From Paenibacillus bovis (GTDB lineage: Bacteria > Bacillota > Bacilli > Bacillales > Bacillaceae_C): 64,000 bases of DNA. Numbering within the stretch: position 1 is the stretch's first letter; each line of letters opens with the position of its first letter. The notes below the pieces were generated by a model, which searched no databases, was not told the origin of the DNA, and was given only the letters and a program-made list of their open reading frames with translations. The stretch covers positions 59,540 to 123,539 of the forward strand of contig VEFU01000006.1 of NCBI GenBank assembly GCA_007679095.1. The letters run 5' to 3'. Positions 1-13,898 of this stretch are shown piece by piece. The translations under genes were made by a program, and so were the position numbers.

Positions 1-1085
1 TAATTTACTGGCTCACTATTCATTAGCAATTGATGTGGACCTATTTTTATGTCAATGGTCAACGGGTTAATCGTCATCCCGCTTCTTCCTACTGCCATCA
101 TTAATCGACCCCAGTTAGGATCTGCACCATATATCATTGTTTTCACTAAATCAGAGCCTACAACTGTCTTTGCAATTTTCCCAGCCTCGTCATCGTTTAA
201 CGCCCCTACAACATTTACTTCTATTAATTTAGTTGCTCCCTCACCATCACGAGCTATCATGATTGCTAAGTCTTGGCAAACTTGATTTAGTATGTGTAAA
301 AACTTATCCCATTCTGGATGTTCTGGTGTGAGTGACGAATTGTTTGCTAATCCACTCGCCATTACAATAACCATATCATTTGTAGAAGTATCGCCATCCA
401 CAGTGATGCGGTTAAATGTTTTGTTCGTAACTTCTTTTAAAGCTGCTTGTAAGTGAACATGTGGAATATTTGCATCGGTAGTTATAAAACCAAGCATTGT
501 TGCCATATTCGGAGCAATCATACCAGATCCCTTCGCAGATCCACCCATTGTTATTTTTACTCCATCAATAACAGTTTCATAACATGTTGTTTTACTACAT
601 GTATCTGTCGTTAATATTGCTTCATTAAAATTCTCAGCACCCTGAATTGTTTTTTGCGGATCCAAATTATCAATTCCTGGGATTATCTTCTCCATTGGCA
701 TTTTCTCTCCAATAACACCAGTAGAAGCAACTGCCACATAATGATTGTTAATAGAAAATATATTAGCAACAGCATCTCTCATCGCCATCGCATCAAGAAA
801 TCCTTGCTTACCTGTACATGCATTAGCATTTCCACTATTAATTACTACCGCTTGTAATTTACCTTCATATCCAATGCTTTCCTTTGTAACAGTTAGAGGA
901 GCAGCAATAATTTGGTTCAATGTATAGACGGCTGCAGCTTCCGCTGGAACATCGCAATATATTAAACCTAGATCATTGCGTTTCCGCTTTACCTTCGTAT
1001 GAAGGCCAGTTGCAGAAAAGCCTAGCGGTGAAACAATGCTTCCTTCTTCTACTTTGATTAATTGCTGATTACTTGTTGTTTGCAT
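1..1085 (-). CDS. argJ: ArgJ, bifunctional ornithine acetyltransferase / N-acetylglutamate synthase (C-terminus outside window)
   Basis: Cytoplasmic arginine biosynthesis enzyme that moves the acetyl group from N-acetylornithine to glutamate. The reading frame starts at an ATG at 1085 and runs open to the window edge, so about 360 residues are visible. The family autoproteolysis site is present as N-M-A-T-M-L (plus coordinates near 490); its Thr becomes the nucleophile of the beta chain. The glycine-rich GGSAKGSGMIAP stretch just before it is typical. It lies 23 bp downstream of argC in the same direction, so the two form the start of an arg operon. Only the extreme C-terminus is missing. Confidence 0.95.
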   Translation of the reverse strand, partial: MQTTSNQQLIKVEEGSIVSPLGFSATGLHTKVKRKRNDLGLIYCDVPAEAAAVYTLNQIIAAPLTVTKESIGYEGKLQAVVINSGNANACTGKQGFLDAMAMRDAVANIFSINNHYVAVASTGVIGEKMPMEKIIPGIDNLDPQKTIQGAENFNEAILTTDTCSKTTCYETVIDGVKITMGGSAKGSGMIAPNMATMLGFITTDANIPHVHLQAALKEVTNKTFNRITVDGDTSTNDMVIVMASGLANNSSLTPEHPEWDKFLHILNQVCQDLAIMIARDGEGATKLIEVNVVGALNDDEAGKIAKTVVGSDLVKTMIYGADPNWGRLMMAVGRSGMTINPLTIDIKIGPHQLLMNSEPVN

Positions 1086-1108
1086 AATTTTACACTCCTC
1101 TAATGGTG

Positions 1109-2146
1109 TTATGGATAAACTGGGCTGAACTTCAATCCAGCAGTTTCCTCAAAACCGAACATAATATTTGCATTTTGTACTGCTTGACTTGCAGCACCTT
1201 TCATTAAGTTATCGATAACAGAGACGATGGTAACTCTCCCTGTACGTTCATCAAATGATATTCCAATATCACAGTAATTGGAAGCTGTTACTTCTTTTGT
1301 TGCTGGGAATATTCCCATTTCTCTTACTCTTACAAATGGTTCATTTCTATAAAACTCTGAAAATAGATTCCACACATCATCTTCCGTTACATCCGTATTT
1401 ACATTTCCATAAATAGTTGCCATAATACCTCGAGTCATCGGAATCAAATGGGTTTGGAATGTGATTGGTGAAGAATATCCAAACTTATTCAACATTTGCT
1501 CAATTTCTGGTATATGTTGATGTTTATTCACCTTATAAATCTTTAAATTCTCGTTTAATTCACTGTATATGGTTGCTAAGCTTGGTGACTGTCCAGCTCC
1601 TGATACTCCTGATTTAGCATCTATAATGACGGATCCTTCTACAAGCCATCCTGACTGTGCTAAAGGTGCTAATCCTAGTAATGTTGCTGTTGGATAGCAT
1701 CCAGGATTGGATATGAATTGTGTTCCAGTTTGAACATCCTTTCGATTTAGCTCTGGAAGACAATATACAGCTTTTTCAATCCATTCAGTTGGAGCAGCCT
1801 CTTTTTGATACCAATGCTCATAATCTTCTGTGTTTTTTAATCGAAAATCACCTGATACATCTATTACTTTGCACCCAGCTTCTAATAACGAAGGAGCGAG
1901 CTTTGTAGCGACTCCAGATGGTGCTGCTAAAAATACAAGATCTGTATCTTCCGCTATTTTATTCGGATCAATTTCCTCTAATGTATTTGGTACAATACCT
2001 GTTAAATGTGGGTAATGTTCCTGGATCATTTTACCTTGTTGTGATGAGGAATAAATTGCTGAGATTGTAAATTCTGGATGTGAATTTAATATACGAAGTA
2101 ACTCAGCCCCTCCATATCCTGTTGCTCCAATAATTCCAACTTTCAT
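1109..2146 (-). CDS. argC: ArgC, N-acetyl-gamma-glutamyl-phosphate reductase
   Basis: NADPH-dependent reductase of arginine biosynthesis that makes N-acetylglutamate semialdehyde. It has 345 residues, the normal length. The N-terminal Rossmann motif GATGYGG lies at residues 7-13 and the catalytic cysteine is Cys150 in SNPGCYPTAT. It is the first gene of the operon and is followed by argJ. A vegetative promoter overlapped by an ARG-box-like sequence lies about 125 bp upstream, so repression by the arginine repressor (AhrC/ArgR) is likely. Confidence 0.96.
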   Translation of the reverse strand: MKVGIIGATGYGGAELLRILNSHPEFTISAIYSSSQQGKMIQEHYPHLTGIVPNTLEEIDPNKIAEDTDLVFLAAPSGVATKLAPSLLEAGCKVIDVSGDFRLKNTEDYEHWYQKEAAPTEWIEKAVYCLPELNRKDVQTGTQFISNPGCYPTATLLGLAPLAQSGWLVEGSVIIDAKSGVSGAGQSPSLATIYSELNENLKIYKVNKHQHIPEIEQMLNKFGYSSPITFQTHLIPMTRGIMATIYGNVNTDVTEDDVWNLFSEFYRNEPFVRVREMGIFPATKEVTASNYCDIGISFDERTGRVTIVSVIDNLMKGAASQAVQNANIMFGFEETAGLKFSPVYP

Positions 2147-2269
2147 TTTTTATTCACTCCTATAAATGAGTAGCGCATATGTATAATTTCAGTATGATAT
2201 GTTTCAAACACATTGTTTGTAAAACAATGGTTATCAATAAATACATTAAAAATAATGATGATGTTTATT

Positions 2270-2297
2270 ATTATACTGTGAATAAAAATAAATACAA
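2270..2297 (-). promoter_or_regulatory. argC promoter with overlapping ARG-box-like operator
   Basis: On the minus strand there is a -35 TTGTAT (2292-2297), a 16-bp spacer and a perfect -10 TATAAT (2270-2275). The plus-strand sequence TGTGAATAAAAATAAATA (2277-2294) fills the spacer and matches the ARG-box consensus WNTGAATWWWWATTCANW at all fixed positions except the TC pair. A weaker AT-rich half-site lies just downstream. The position suits direct repression by ArgR/AhrC; this is inferred from sequence only. Confidence 0.6.
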
Positions 2298-2325
2298 TAG
2301 TATATTTATAAATTTTTATAAAAAA

Positions 2326-2353
2326 AATAAAGCCTTTTTAAAAAAGACTTTAT
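2326..2353 (-). terminator. Intrinsic terminator of parE-parC
   Basis: An inverted repeat AATAAAGNCTTTTT facing its complement begins about 12 bp after the parC stop and is followed on the minus strand by a run of T residues. The stem is AT-rich with one mismatch. Confidence 0.7.
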
Positions 2354-2364
2354 TTTTTATTTTG

Positions 2365-6785
<4,421 letters not shown>

Positions 6786-6811
6786 TCATATACCCCTTTC
6801 CAAAAACAACA

Positions 6812-6825
6812 CAAACAACCGTTCG
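6812..6825 (-). promoter_or_regulatory. LexA (DinR) box upstream of parE-parC
   Basis: The minus strand reads CGAACGGTTGTTTG, matching the Gram-positive SOS box CGAAC-N4-GTTYG. It sits between the predicted promoter and the GTG start. It has the same form as the boxes in front of lexA and yneA in this window, which supports SOS control of topoisomerase IV here. Confidence 0.7.
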
Positions 6826-6833
6826 TACACTTT

Positions 6834-6862
6834 ACTATATCAGAAAAAGCTACTTATGTCTT
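6834..6862 (-). promoter_or_regulatory. Predicted parE promoter
   Basis: On the minus strand a -35 AAGACA (6857-6862), a 17-bp spacer and a -10 TATAGT (6834-6839) place the transcription start near the LexA box. A second candidate (TTGCCA, 16 bp, TATAAA) lies slightly upstream. Confidence 0.45.
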
Positions 6863-6937
6863 ATTTTATATCTGTGACCTCGTTTTTGGCAAATATGCTT
6901 CAAACAAAGTTTTACCATACATTAACTAAATCAATAA

Positions 6938-6963
6938 AAAGAGCGCAACTAGATGCGCTCTTT
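6938..6963 (-). terminator. Intrinsic terminator of the yneT-like gene
   Basis: A perfect 10-bp stem AAAGAGCGCA / TGCGCTCTTT with a 6-nt loop lies just after the stop of the CoA-binding protein gene. The minus-strand exit is a short T-rich stretch. Confidence 0.8.
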
Positions 6964-6970
6964 ATTTCTA

Positions 6971-7384
6971 TTATTTTGTTAAAGCATGCTCAACTTTAAT
7001 ACATCTATCCATAATCACAGTATACCCTTTTTCTTTTAAGAATGTATATGCCTCTTCATTCTCAATACCAAGTTGGGCCCAAAAAACATCTGCATCAATT
7101 TCTGCAAATTCTTTTGCGATCTCAGGTAAAAATTCAGCTCTTCTAAATACATTTACAATATCAATATGACCGTCAATTTCTTTTAATGAAGAAACAGCCT
7201 TTACTCCTAATACTTCATCTACTTGAGGATTAACTGGTATAATCTCATAACCGGCAGACTGCATTGCTTCTGCAATCATATAGGATGTGCGTTCTGGGTT
7301 ATCACTTAATCCTACTACCGCGATTCTCTTAGCCTTCTTTAATATTTCACCGATCTCTTCTCGACTAGGATACTCCATTGCCAT
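6971..7384 (-). CDS. yneT: CoA-binding domain protein, YneT/YccU family
   Basis: A 137-residue single Rossmann-like CoA-binding domain (VVGLSDNPERTSYMIA near the N-terminus, then IIPVNP and VFWAQLGI). Family members bind CoA, but no catalytic function is established. The ATG at 7384 follows AAGGAGGAG with a 7-bp gap, so it is preferred over the second ATG two codons later. Its position between plsY (divergent) and parE matches B. subtilis yneT. Confidence 0.88.
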   Translation of the reverse strand: MAMEYPSREEIGEILKKAKRIAVVGLSDNPERTSYMIAEAMQSAGYEIIPVNPQVDEVLGVKAVSSLKEIDGHIDIVNVFRRAEFLPEIAKEFAEIDADVFWAQLGIENEEAYTFLKEKGYTVIMDRCIKVEHALTK

Positions 7385-7474
7385 TTTAACTCCTCCTTAT
7401 TAGGATTATATTAAACCTATCGTAATCCATTGCTTGACCTAGCGCAACTTATGATAGTAAAAATATAAATAGTT

Positions 7475-7504
7475 TTTTCATTTCCAGTTTCTACATGGTA
7501 CAAT
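7475..7504 (+). promoter_or_regulatory. Predicted plsY promoter
   Basis: TTTTCA (7475-7480), an 18-bp spacer and TACAAT (7499-7504). It lies inside the longest possible plsY frame and therefore supports the downstream start at 7546. Confidence 0.45.
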
Positions 7505-7545
7505 GTTCATGTCGAATAAAAGGAATACATAAAGGAGAAATGTGT

Positions 7546-8136
7546 ATGGAATATGCACTTATTGCAATTGTTCTTATTTTAGCTTATATATTAGGGTCTA
7601 TTCCGTCAGGGTTAATAGTGGGAAAAGTTTTTTATGGCAAAGATATCCGCCAGTTTGGTAGCGGTAATCTTGGAGCTACCAATACATTCCGTACACTTGG
7701 AAAAAGAGCGGGAATTGTTGTTACATTAGTGGATATATTAAAAGGAACGTTAGCGGTATTATTACCTGTTATTTTCGATTTAGAAATCCACAGTTTAATA
7801 GCAGGAGTTATTGCAGTTATTGGTCATATGTTTCCTCTGTTTGCAGGGTTTCGAGGTGGAAAAGCAGTTGCGACATCTGGAGGTGTACTACTCGGATATG
7901 ATCCAATACTATTTATATTGCTAGTGGTAGTATTTTTAGTGAGTCTCAAAATATCGAAATATGTATCATTGTCCAGTATTATAGCAGGTATATTTGCTGT
8001 AATATATACCTTATTTAGAGGCGACATACCACTCATCATCGTAGTAGTAGCTCTAGCTTCTTTTGTAATCATCCGGCATAAAGAAAACTTAAAAAGAATT
8101 CGGGATAAAACAGAACCAAAAGTAAAATGGATTTAG
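7546..8136 (+). CDS. plsY: Acyl-phosphate:glycerol-3-phosphate acyltransferase PlsY
   Basis: Integral membrane enzyme that acylates glycerol-3-phosphate at the sn-1 position from acyl-phosphate, the first step of phospholipid synthesis. It has 196 residues and about five membrane segments, with the three conserved loops [19 protein letters not shown] and GGKAVAT in order. The start at 7546 is chosen because AAAGGAG precedes it and a promoter lies within the 17 extra codons of the longer frame. It is divergent from yneT, as in B. subtilis. Confidence 0.95.
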   Translation: MEYALIAIVLILAYILGSIPSGLIVGKVFYGKDIRQFGSGNLGATNTFRTLGKRAGIVVTLVDILKGTLAVLLPVIFDLEIHSLIAGVIAVIGHMFPLFAGFRGGKAVATSGGVLLGYDPILFILLVVVFLVSLKISKYVSLSSIIAGIFAVIYTLFRGDIPLIIVVVALASFVIIRHKENLKRIRDKTEPKVKWI

Positions 8137-8212
8137 GAAAAGATTAAATCAATTACATTTCAAATAGTGGAAACAATTTTTGAATAATATAAGCAGAAAG
8201 ATGGATTGTTAC

Positions 8213-9358
8213 ATGAAAAAAGTGAGTGTTATATCAATTATTGGTGTTCTAGTAATCGGCATTATCTCTGTCCTGCTATATCAAGGATTACGAGACAATT
8301 CAAGCGAGAATTCAGAAGCACTTACAGCGACTTTACTCGAACAAAAAGAGGCAAATACGGAACCAAAACCTTTTAAAACCAAAGCTGTAATAGGTGGCAT
8401 TGGGGATATATTACTTCATGATACAGTTTATAATGATGCACTAACAGAAAATGGTTATGATTTTAATCCAATGTTTAAACCTGTTCATTCGATCTTACAA
8501 AAGCCAGACTTTTTAATTGCTAACCAAGAATCAACTCCGGGTGGTCCGGAGTTTGGAATCTCAAGTTATCCTACGTTTAACAGCCCATTTGAAATAGTGG
8601 ATGCACTAATGGAAGCTGGCGTTGATATGGTTACAACCGCAAATAATCACTCTATTGATCGCAGAACCCCTTCATTGGCTTTATTAAGTGCGATTGAATA
8701 CTACGAGAAGGTCGGTCTTCCATACACAGGTACATTTAAAAGCGAAGAAGACCGAAACACAATCCGCGTAATGAATGTCAATGGAATAAAGATTGCAGTC
8801 CTTTCTTACACATATGGGCTCAATGGAATACCAATTCCAGAAGGAAAAGATTATGTCGTTAATCTTCTAGATAGAGAGTTAATTTTATCAGATATCGAGA
8901 AAGCGAAACCTATATCAGATGTTGTTCTACTAGCATTACATTGGGGAAATGAATACCAGCGGCAACCGAATCAAGAACAACGACAATTAGCTGATGAATT
9001 TATAAAAGCTGGTGCAGATATTATTTTTGGTCACCATCCACATGTTTTGCAACCGATGCAGTGGATTGAAAGAGAAGATGGTAGTAAAGGACTTGTCATT
9101 TATTCTTTAGGGAATTTCCTTTCAGGACAAATTTGGGATTATAAAGATATTGGCGGGATGATTGAAGTCACATTAACAAAAGAAATACGAAATAACGAAA
9201 CAACGATATCAATAGAGGACCCGATACTCCACCCTACTTTTTCAAGTAGTATTCAATTTGCCAATTATCGAGTCTACCCACTCGATGAAGCTGTAGAAAA
9301 AGGATTTACTAGTTTAAGTAGTGCTGAAATTAGAGAATTTTTTAAAGAAGTTAAATAA
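8213..9358 (+). CDS. CapA-like (PGA_cap) metallophosphatase-fold lipid-anchored or membrane-anchored protein
   Basis: A 381-residue protein with an N-terminal membrane anchor (SVISIIGVLVIGIISVLLY), then a CapA/PgsA-type metallophosphatase-like domain. Visible motifs are GGIGDILLH, NQESTPGG, VTTANNHSIDR, LALHWGNEYQ, FGHHPHVLQP and YSLGNF. CapA proteins take part in poly-gamma-glutamate capsule export; no other pgs/cap gene is nearby, so the substrate is unknown. The ATG at 8213 places the hydrophobic segment at the N-terminus; the longer frame begins with TTG and lacks a good ribosome binding site. It sits between plsY and yneQ, replacing yneR of B. subtilis. Confidence 0.85.
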   Translation: MKKVSVISIIGVLVIGIISVLLYQGLRDNSSENSEALTATLLEQKEANTEPKPFKTKAVIGGIGDILLHDTVYNDALTENGYDFNPMFKPVHSILQKPDFLIANQESTPGGPEFGISSYPTFNSPFEIVDALMEAGVDMVTTANNHSIDRRTPSLALLSAIEYYEKVGLPYTGTFKSEEDRNTIRVMNVNGIKIAVLSYTYGLNGIPIPEGKDYVVNLLDRELILSDIEKAKPISDVVLLALHWGNEYQRQPNQEQRQLADEFIKAGADIIFGHHPHVLQPMQWIEREDGSKGLVIYSLGNFLSGQIWDYKDIGGMIEVTLTKEIRNNETTISIEDPILHPTFSSSIQFANYRVYPLDEAVEKGFTSLSSAEIREFFKEVK

Positions 9359-9368
9359 CATCTCTAGC

Positions 9369-9410
9369 AAAACAGCTACAAACGATTCATCATCGTTTTG
9401 TAGCTGTTTT
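9369..9410. terminator. Bidirectional terminator between the capA-like gene and yneQ
   Basis: Long inverted repeat AAAACAGCTACAAACGAT facing ATCGTTTTGTAGCTGTTTT with T runs on both sides. Its right arm runs into the last codons of the minus-strand yneQ, so the two converging genes share it. Confidence 0.8.
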
Positions 9411-9722
9411 CAAATAATATGGAGTTTTGAAGGATTCCAATTGGCTTAATAAACCTTCTTTTGTAAGAATTTCTACTTGTTTCTCCCCTAACAGATCAAA
9501 ATGGGAATAGCCATCCTTCCTATGATGAATCCATTCACCTTTTAGACCATATCCCTTTCCCCAATCAGCAAGGCGAAGTAAATCATTGCAGCCCACCTTT
9601 GTAACTGTATTTATTCCAGGAAAACGATCATCTAGCCAGTAATGGGTGATAAAGGCTATTTCCCCATCATCTATTAATTTCTTCCATTTCTTCAGTTCAT
9701 TTTTAGAAATACCAAACGCCAT
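9390..9722 (-). CDS. yneQ: YneQ-like conserved protein of unknown function
   Basis: A 110-residue soluble protein beginning MAFGISKNELKKWKK and containing FITHYWLDDRFPG and TKVGC, which I recognise from Bacillus YneQ. No enzymatic motif is visible. It is 4 bp downstream of the yneP thioesterase gene and probably cotranscribed with it. The last codons form part of a shared terminator stem. Function is unknown. Confidence 0.75.
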   Translation of the reverse strand: MAFGISKNELKKWKKLIDDGEIAFITHYWLDDRFPGINTVTKVGCNDLLRLADWGKGYGLKGEWIHHRKDGYSHFDLLGEKQVEILTKEGLLSQLESFKTPYYLKTATKR

Positions 9723-9726
9723 CTAT

Positions 9727-10164
9727 CTATTTCCCTTCTAACGTTGGTTTTTTTGCGGACTCATATGCTTGATGCCAATCCGGATATAATTTACGTAAAG
9801 ATACTGGTTTAAAATTTTCACTTTTCACACAAACGTGTTTAGTAGAACCTGTTACAGCTAGTTCTCCATTTTCTTTTCGTATTTCATATCCATAAGTAGT
9901 TCTTAGACCGTTATATTCATCAATCCAAGTTTTGACGATTGCTTTTTCACCATATCTCAATGGATGGTGGTATGTAACTTGTACATCAATAACAGGCGCT
10001 AGTATTCCATCCTTTTCTAATTGAGTATATTTAAAGCCTAGATCCTCAATAAGCTTTGTACGGCCAATTTCCATCCATACTAAGTAATTTGCATGGTATA
10101 CAATTCCCATTTGATCTGTTTCTGCATATCTTACATCTATATTTGCTTCTGATATTAACATCAA
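9727..10164 (-). CDS. yneP: YneP-like acyl-CoA thioesterase (4HBT hotdog fold)
   Basis: A 145-residue protein with the hotdog thioesterase active-site segment RYAETDQMGIVYHANYLVW, whose Asp is the expected catalytic residue. It probably hydrolyses an acyl-CoA thioester in the cytoplasm; substrate unknown. Two adjacent ATGs are possible at the start, giving 144 or 145 residues. It lies between tlp and yneQ, as in B. subtilis. Confidence 0.88.
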   Translation of the reverse strand: MMLISEANIDVRYAETDQMGIVYHANYLVWMEIGRTKLIEDLGFKYTQLEKDGILAPVIDVQVTYHHPLRYGEKAIVKTWIDEYNGLRTTYGYEIRKENGELAVTGSTKHVCVKSENFKPVSLRKLYPDWHQAYESAKKPTLEGK

Positions 10165-10251
10165 TACTTCCCCTTGCTACAATTTATATGTTAAGTTTAT
10201 CACTTTCTATTATGATTGAGAAAGAAAATGACTTTGTAACTTAACATAAAA

Positions 10252-10269
10252 AACCGGCATTTGCCGGTT
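10252..10269 (-). terminator. Intrinsic terminator of sspN-tlp
   Basis: A perfect 8-bp stem AACCGGCA / TGCCGGTT with a 2-nt loop, followed on the minus strand by TTTTTTAT, just after the tlp stop. Confidence 0.85.
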
Positions 10270-10273
10270 AAAC

Positions 10274-10507
10274 TTACTGATAATCATTTCCTTGTGAAGC
10301 TGCTTCATCTTTAATTTCTTCACGCATACCTTCAATGCTTTCTCTACGCCTTTCATTTTTAGCTGCTATGTTAGCGCTATCTTTACTATTAGATAGCTCC
10401 ATTGTTGCTTCTGCTTCTTCCATATTCTCAATCGTGTTATGGATGGCCTGTTGCAATTTTTCTACATTATCACTACGATCATCTGGATTTGGTCTATTGT
10501 TAGGCAT
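10274..10507 (-). CDS. tlp: Small acid-soluble spore protein Tlp (thioredoxin-like protein)
   Basis: A 77-residue charged, low-complexity protein starting [19 protein letters not shown], the hallmark N-terminus of Tlp. It is made in the forespore and packed into the spore core. It is 44 bp downstream of sspN on the same strand and ends in a strong terminator, so sspN-tlp is a two-gene sporulation operon as in B. subtilis. Confidence 0.93.
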   Translation of the reverse strand: MPNNRPNPDDRSDNVEKLQQAIHNTIENMEEAEATMELSNSKDSANIAAKNERRRESIEGMREEIKDEAASQGNDYQ

Positions 10508-10550
10508 TTATAACATTCCTTTCTAAGTTGAATAGAATCATGTTGTTTTA

Positions 10551-10697
10551 TTATTCACCTTTTGTTTGAATAACGTCCGGCTGCTGACCAGTCTTATCTG
10601 CCATTTTTCTGCCTTTATTAGATTCAGAAGGTCCGTTTTTTTCTCCTAAATGATCAGGCGTATAATTTTGTTGACTATGTTTCTTTTGATTACTCAT
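10551..10697 (-). CDS. sspN: Small acid-soluble spore protein N (SspN), 48 residues
   Basis: A 48-codon gene. The protein begins MSNQKKHSQQNYTPDHLG and ends KMADKTGQQPDVIQTKGE; the C-terminal TGQxPxxxQTKGE is diagnostic of SspN. The start follows AAAGGAGGCGGATGG. It is a minor SASP expected under forespore sigma-G control. It is directly upstream of tlp. Confidence 0.92.
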   Translation of the reverse strand: MSNQKKHSQQNYTPDHLGEKNGPSESNKGRKMADKTGQQPDVIQTKGE

Positions 10698-10757
10698 CCA
10701 TCCGCCTCCTTTCACACGTATATCATTACCTGAATGAAAGGAATTATGTCGATGATT

Positions 10758-10886
10758 TTATGCTTTTCTTAATTGTTTTTCTTCTAACTTTTCTTCAATT
10801 CTTTCTAGTGCTTCACTATCCCTTAATAGCTCTTGTTTATTTTCTTGCACTAATTCGGAGAAACTTTTCTTTATCGGTCTTCTCAC
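10758..10886 (-). CDS. FbpB-like Fur-regulated basic protein, 42 residues, GTG start
   Basis: A short ORF starts with GTG at 10886, preceded by AAAAGGAGTG. The protein carries KKSFSELVQENKQELLRD followed by SEALERIEEKLEEKQL, the core of the Fur_reg_FbpB family. In B. subtilis FbpB works with the small RNA FsrA in the iron-sparing response that lowers aconitase and other iron proteins. Here it lies immediately beside the aconitase gene. A GATAAT-containing sequence upstream (near 10920) could be half a Fur box but is weak. Confidence 0.75.
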   Translation of the reverse strand: MRRPIKKSFSELVQENKQELLRDSEALERIEEKLEEKQLRKA

Positions 10887-11060
10887 TTTTTTCACTCCTT
10901 TTTTGTCATACCATTAGTATTATCTTTTTAATGACTTACTAAACCAAATTTTCTAATTTTTTTATCAAAAATCATATACTTCTAAAATGAACTTATGTCT
11001 TCGCAAATAATTGCACTAATTATAATGGCTAAAATCAATGAAGCGCTAAAAAATGATACA

Positions 11061-11110
11061 AAAAAAGGGATCCAATAAGTCAATTATGATGACTTATTGG
11101 ATAGCCCTTT
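11061..11110 (-). terminator. Intrinsic terminator of citB
   Basis: A long stem, AAAGGG-ATCCAATAAGTCA pairing with TGACTTATTGGAT-AGCCCTTT, sits 10 bp after the aconitase stop and is followed on the minus strand by TTTTTTT. Confidence 0.88.
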
Positions 11111-11119
11111 CTGTTTCAA

Positions 11120-13834
11120 TTATTCAGCTAATTTTCCGCGTAGTACCATTTGAAGAATACCACCATTGCGGTAATAATCAATTTCAACTTCAGAATCAAA
11201 GCGAACAAGTACTTCAAATTCTTTCTTACTACCATCTTCAGCAATAGCTGTAACTTTAACGATATCGCGTGGTTTAACATTTTCATCAATGTGGACATTG
11301 ATTAGTTCTTTACCAGTTAAACCAAGGACTTCAGCATTTTCACCTTTCTTAAATTGCAATGGTAAAACTCCCATCATTGCAAGGTTAGAGCGGTGAATTC
11401 TTTCAAAGCTTTCTGCAATAACTGTTTTAATACCTAATAAATTCGTTCCTTTTGCTGCCCAGTCACGGGAAGATCCCATGCCATAATCCTTACCAGCTAA
11501 TACAACGAGACCAGTTCCATCTTCTTTATAACGCATGCAAGCATCATAAATTGATTGTACTTCTCCTGTTGGCCAGTAAGTTGTAAAGCCACCTTCTGTA
11601 CCTGGAGCAATTTGGTTACGAATACGAATATTAGCGAATGTTCCACGCATCATAACTTCATGGTTACCACGTCTTGAACCATATGAGTTGAAATCACGAG
11701 GTTGAACACCATTTTCAAGTAAGTACTTACCTGCAGGTGTGTCTTTACCAATCGCACCTGCTGGAGAAATGTGGTCTGTTGTTACAGAATCACCAAACTT
11801 ACCAACGACACGAAGACCTGTTAATGGTTTAACTTCATCTAACTCATTTGATAAGTTCTCAAAGAACGGTGGATTTTGAATATATGTGGAATTTTCATCC
11901 CACTTATACAATGGATCATTGCTTGTCTTAATTGCATTCCAACGCTCGTTATCATCAAATACACGCTCATATTCTTTACGGAATAGTTCAGGTGTAACAG
12001 TTTGTGTCACCGCTTCGACAATTTCTTCTCTAGAAGGCCAGATGTCCTTCATAAAGACATCGTTACCGTCTTTATCTTTTCCAAGTGGATCGTTATTTAG
12101 ATCGATATCTACTGTTCCAGCTAATGCGTATGCAACTACTAGTGGAGGAGATGCTAAATAGTTCCCTCTAACTAATGGATGGATACGACCTTCAAAGTTT
12201 CGGTTACCTGATAGTACGGAAGTAACAAGTAGATCATTTTCTTGTATTGCTTTTTCAATTTCTTCTTTAAGTGGTCCAGAGTTACCAATACATGTAGTAC
12301 AACCATAACCAACTAAGTCGAAACCTAGTTTAGACATGTATGGCATTAAACCTGCATCACGTAAATACCCTGTTACAACTTTTGATCCTGGAGCCAAAGA
12401 AGTTTTTACATATTTCGGTACTTCTAATCCTTTTTCTACAGCTTTTTTTGCAAGTAATCCAGCACCAAGCATTACATATGGATTAGATGTATTTGTACAA
12501 CTAGTGATTGCAGCAATTGCAATTGCACCTGTCTTCATTACTGCTGTATCACCATTATCAAACTTCACTTCAACTTCTTTTGTAATCTCTGAAGGTTCAA
12601 GTCCAAATCCTTGGTTACCTACTGGAGATTGAAGTGCTTGTTTAAATTGTGATTGCATTTGAGATAAAGGAATCAAATCCTGTGGTCGTTTTGGACCTGA
12701 TAGATTTGCTTCAATCTCAGAAAGATTAATTTCTACAATATCTTTATATACTGGATCTTCTTTATCAACTGTGAAGAACATATCATTTTCTTTTAAGTAT
12801 TTTTCAACAAGAGCAATTTGTTCTTCAGGACGACCAGTTAATCGAAGGTAACTTAATGTCTCATCATCAACAGGGAAGAATCCGCAAGTTGCGCCATATT
12901 CTGGTGCCATATTTGCAATTGTTGCTCTATCTGCAAGTGGAAGAGTTGCTACACCAGAACCAAAGAATTCAACAAATTTACCTACAACACCATGTGAACG
13001 AAGCACTTGAGTAACTTTTAATGCTAGATCAGTTGCAGTTGCAGAATTCGGCATTTCTCCTGTTAATTTCACACCAACGACTTCTGGAATTGGGAAATAA
13101 GAAGGTTGTCCGAGCATTCCAGCTTCAGCTTCAATACCTCCAACACCCCAACCTAGAACACCAACACCGTTAATCATTGTTGTATGTGAATCAGTTCCAA
13201 CTAATGTATCCGGATATGCTTCATATTCTCCATTCTCAGCTTCTACAGCATGGACAACATTTGCTAAATACTCTAGGTTAACTTGGTGAACAATACCTGT
13301 AGCAGGTGGCACAGCACGATAATTATCGAATGCTTTTTGTGCCCAACTTAAAAATTGATAACGCTCAGCATTTCTTTCAAATTCAAAATCCATATTTACT
13401 CTTAAAGCTTCAGGAGTACCATATGCATCAACTTGAACAGAGTGGTCAATAACTAAATCAACTGGAATTTCAGGATTGATTTTTTCAGCATCTCCACCAA
13501 TATCTGCCATCGCTTTTCTTAAAGAAGCCAAATCGACAACAGCAGGTACACCAGTAAAGTCTTGAAGAATTACACGTGATGGTTTAAATGGAACTTCCCC
13601 ATCATTTACTTCATTAGCCCATTTAGCTAAATCTTCTACATGTTCCTTTTTAATAACTTTTCCATCCATTTGTCTCAATACAGATTCTAATAATACTTTT
13701 ATGGAATAAGGCAATCGAGAAACCTTTGCCACTCCAGCTTCTTCTAATGCTGCTAAACGGTAATAGTGGTAACGTTTTCCATTCACATCAAAAGAAGAAC
13801 GAGCATTATACACATCTTTTTTGGATTGTGTCAT
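11120..13834 (-). CDS. citB: Aconitate hydratase (aconitase A)
   Basis: TCA-cycle enzyme converting citrate to isocitrate through a 4Fe-4S cluster; apo-enzyme of Bacillus CitB also binds RNA under iron limitation. It has 904 residues. The cluster ligands appear as SCTNTSNP and, about 65 residues later, [10 protein letters not shown]. The C-terminal swivel domain contains [10 protein letters not shown]. The start at 13834 is preferred because AAGGGGGA lies 7 bp upstream; the longer frame adds 14 residues with no ribosome binding site. A Fur-like sequence overlaps the presumed promoter. Confidence 0.97.
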   Translation of the reverse strand: MTQSKKDVYNARSSFDVNGKRYHYYRLAALEEAGVAKVSRLPYSIKVLLESVLRQMDGKVIKKEHVEDLAKWANEVNDGEVPFKPSRVILQDFTGVPAVVDLASLRKAMADIGGDAEKINPEIPVDLVIDHSVQVDAYGTPEALRVNMDFEFERNAERYQFLSWAQKAFDNYRAVPPATGIVHQVNLEYLANVVHAVEAENGEYEAYPDTLVGTDSHTTMINGVGVLGWGVGGIEAEAGMLGQPSYFPIPEVVGVKLTGEMPNSATATDLALKVTQVLRSHGVVGKFVEFFGSGVATLPLADRATIANMAPEYGATCGFFPVDDETLSYLRLTGRPEEQIALVEKYLKENDMFFTVDKEDPVYKDIVEINLSEIEANLSGPKRPQDLIPLSQMQSQFKQALQSPVGNQGFGLEPSEITKEVEVKFDNGDTAVMKTGAIAIAAITSCTNTSNPYVMLGAGLLAKKAVEKGLEVPKYVKTSLAPGSKVVTGYLRDAGLMPYMSKLGFDLVGYGCTTCIGNSGPLKEEIEKAIQENDLLVTSVLSGNRNFEGRIHPLVRGNYLASPPLVVAYALAGTVDIDLNNDPLGKDKDGNDVFMKDIWPSREEIVEAVTQTVTPELFRKEYERVFDDNERWNAIKTSNDPLYKWDENSTYIQNPPFFENLSNELDEVKPLTGLRVVGKFGDSVTTDHISPAGAIGKDTPAGKYLLENGVQPRDFNSYGSRRGNHEVMMRGTFANIRIRNQIAPGTEGGFTTYWPTGEVQSIYDACMRYKEDGTGLVVLAGKDYGMGSSRDWAAKGTNLLGIKTVIAESFERIHRSNLAMMGVLPLQFKKGENAEVLGLTGKELINVHIDENVKPRDIVKVTAIAEDGSKKEFEVLVRFDSEVEIDYYRNGGILQMVLRGKLAE

Positions 13835-13898
13835 AAAATAATCCCCCTTTGCTTGTTTTAGCTTAGTAATGAACAATCTCTCCCGGTTACTATCTTAT

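Noticed and set aside
7433..7470. TTGACC as a -35 box upstream of plsY
   Set aside because: No -10 hexamer lies at 16-18 bp; the TATGAT is only 10 bp away.
8180..8212. Upstream TTG start for the CapA-like protein
   Set aside because: No ribosome site, and it would put 11 residues before the natural signal-anchor.
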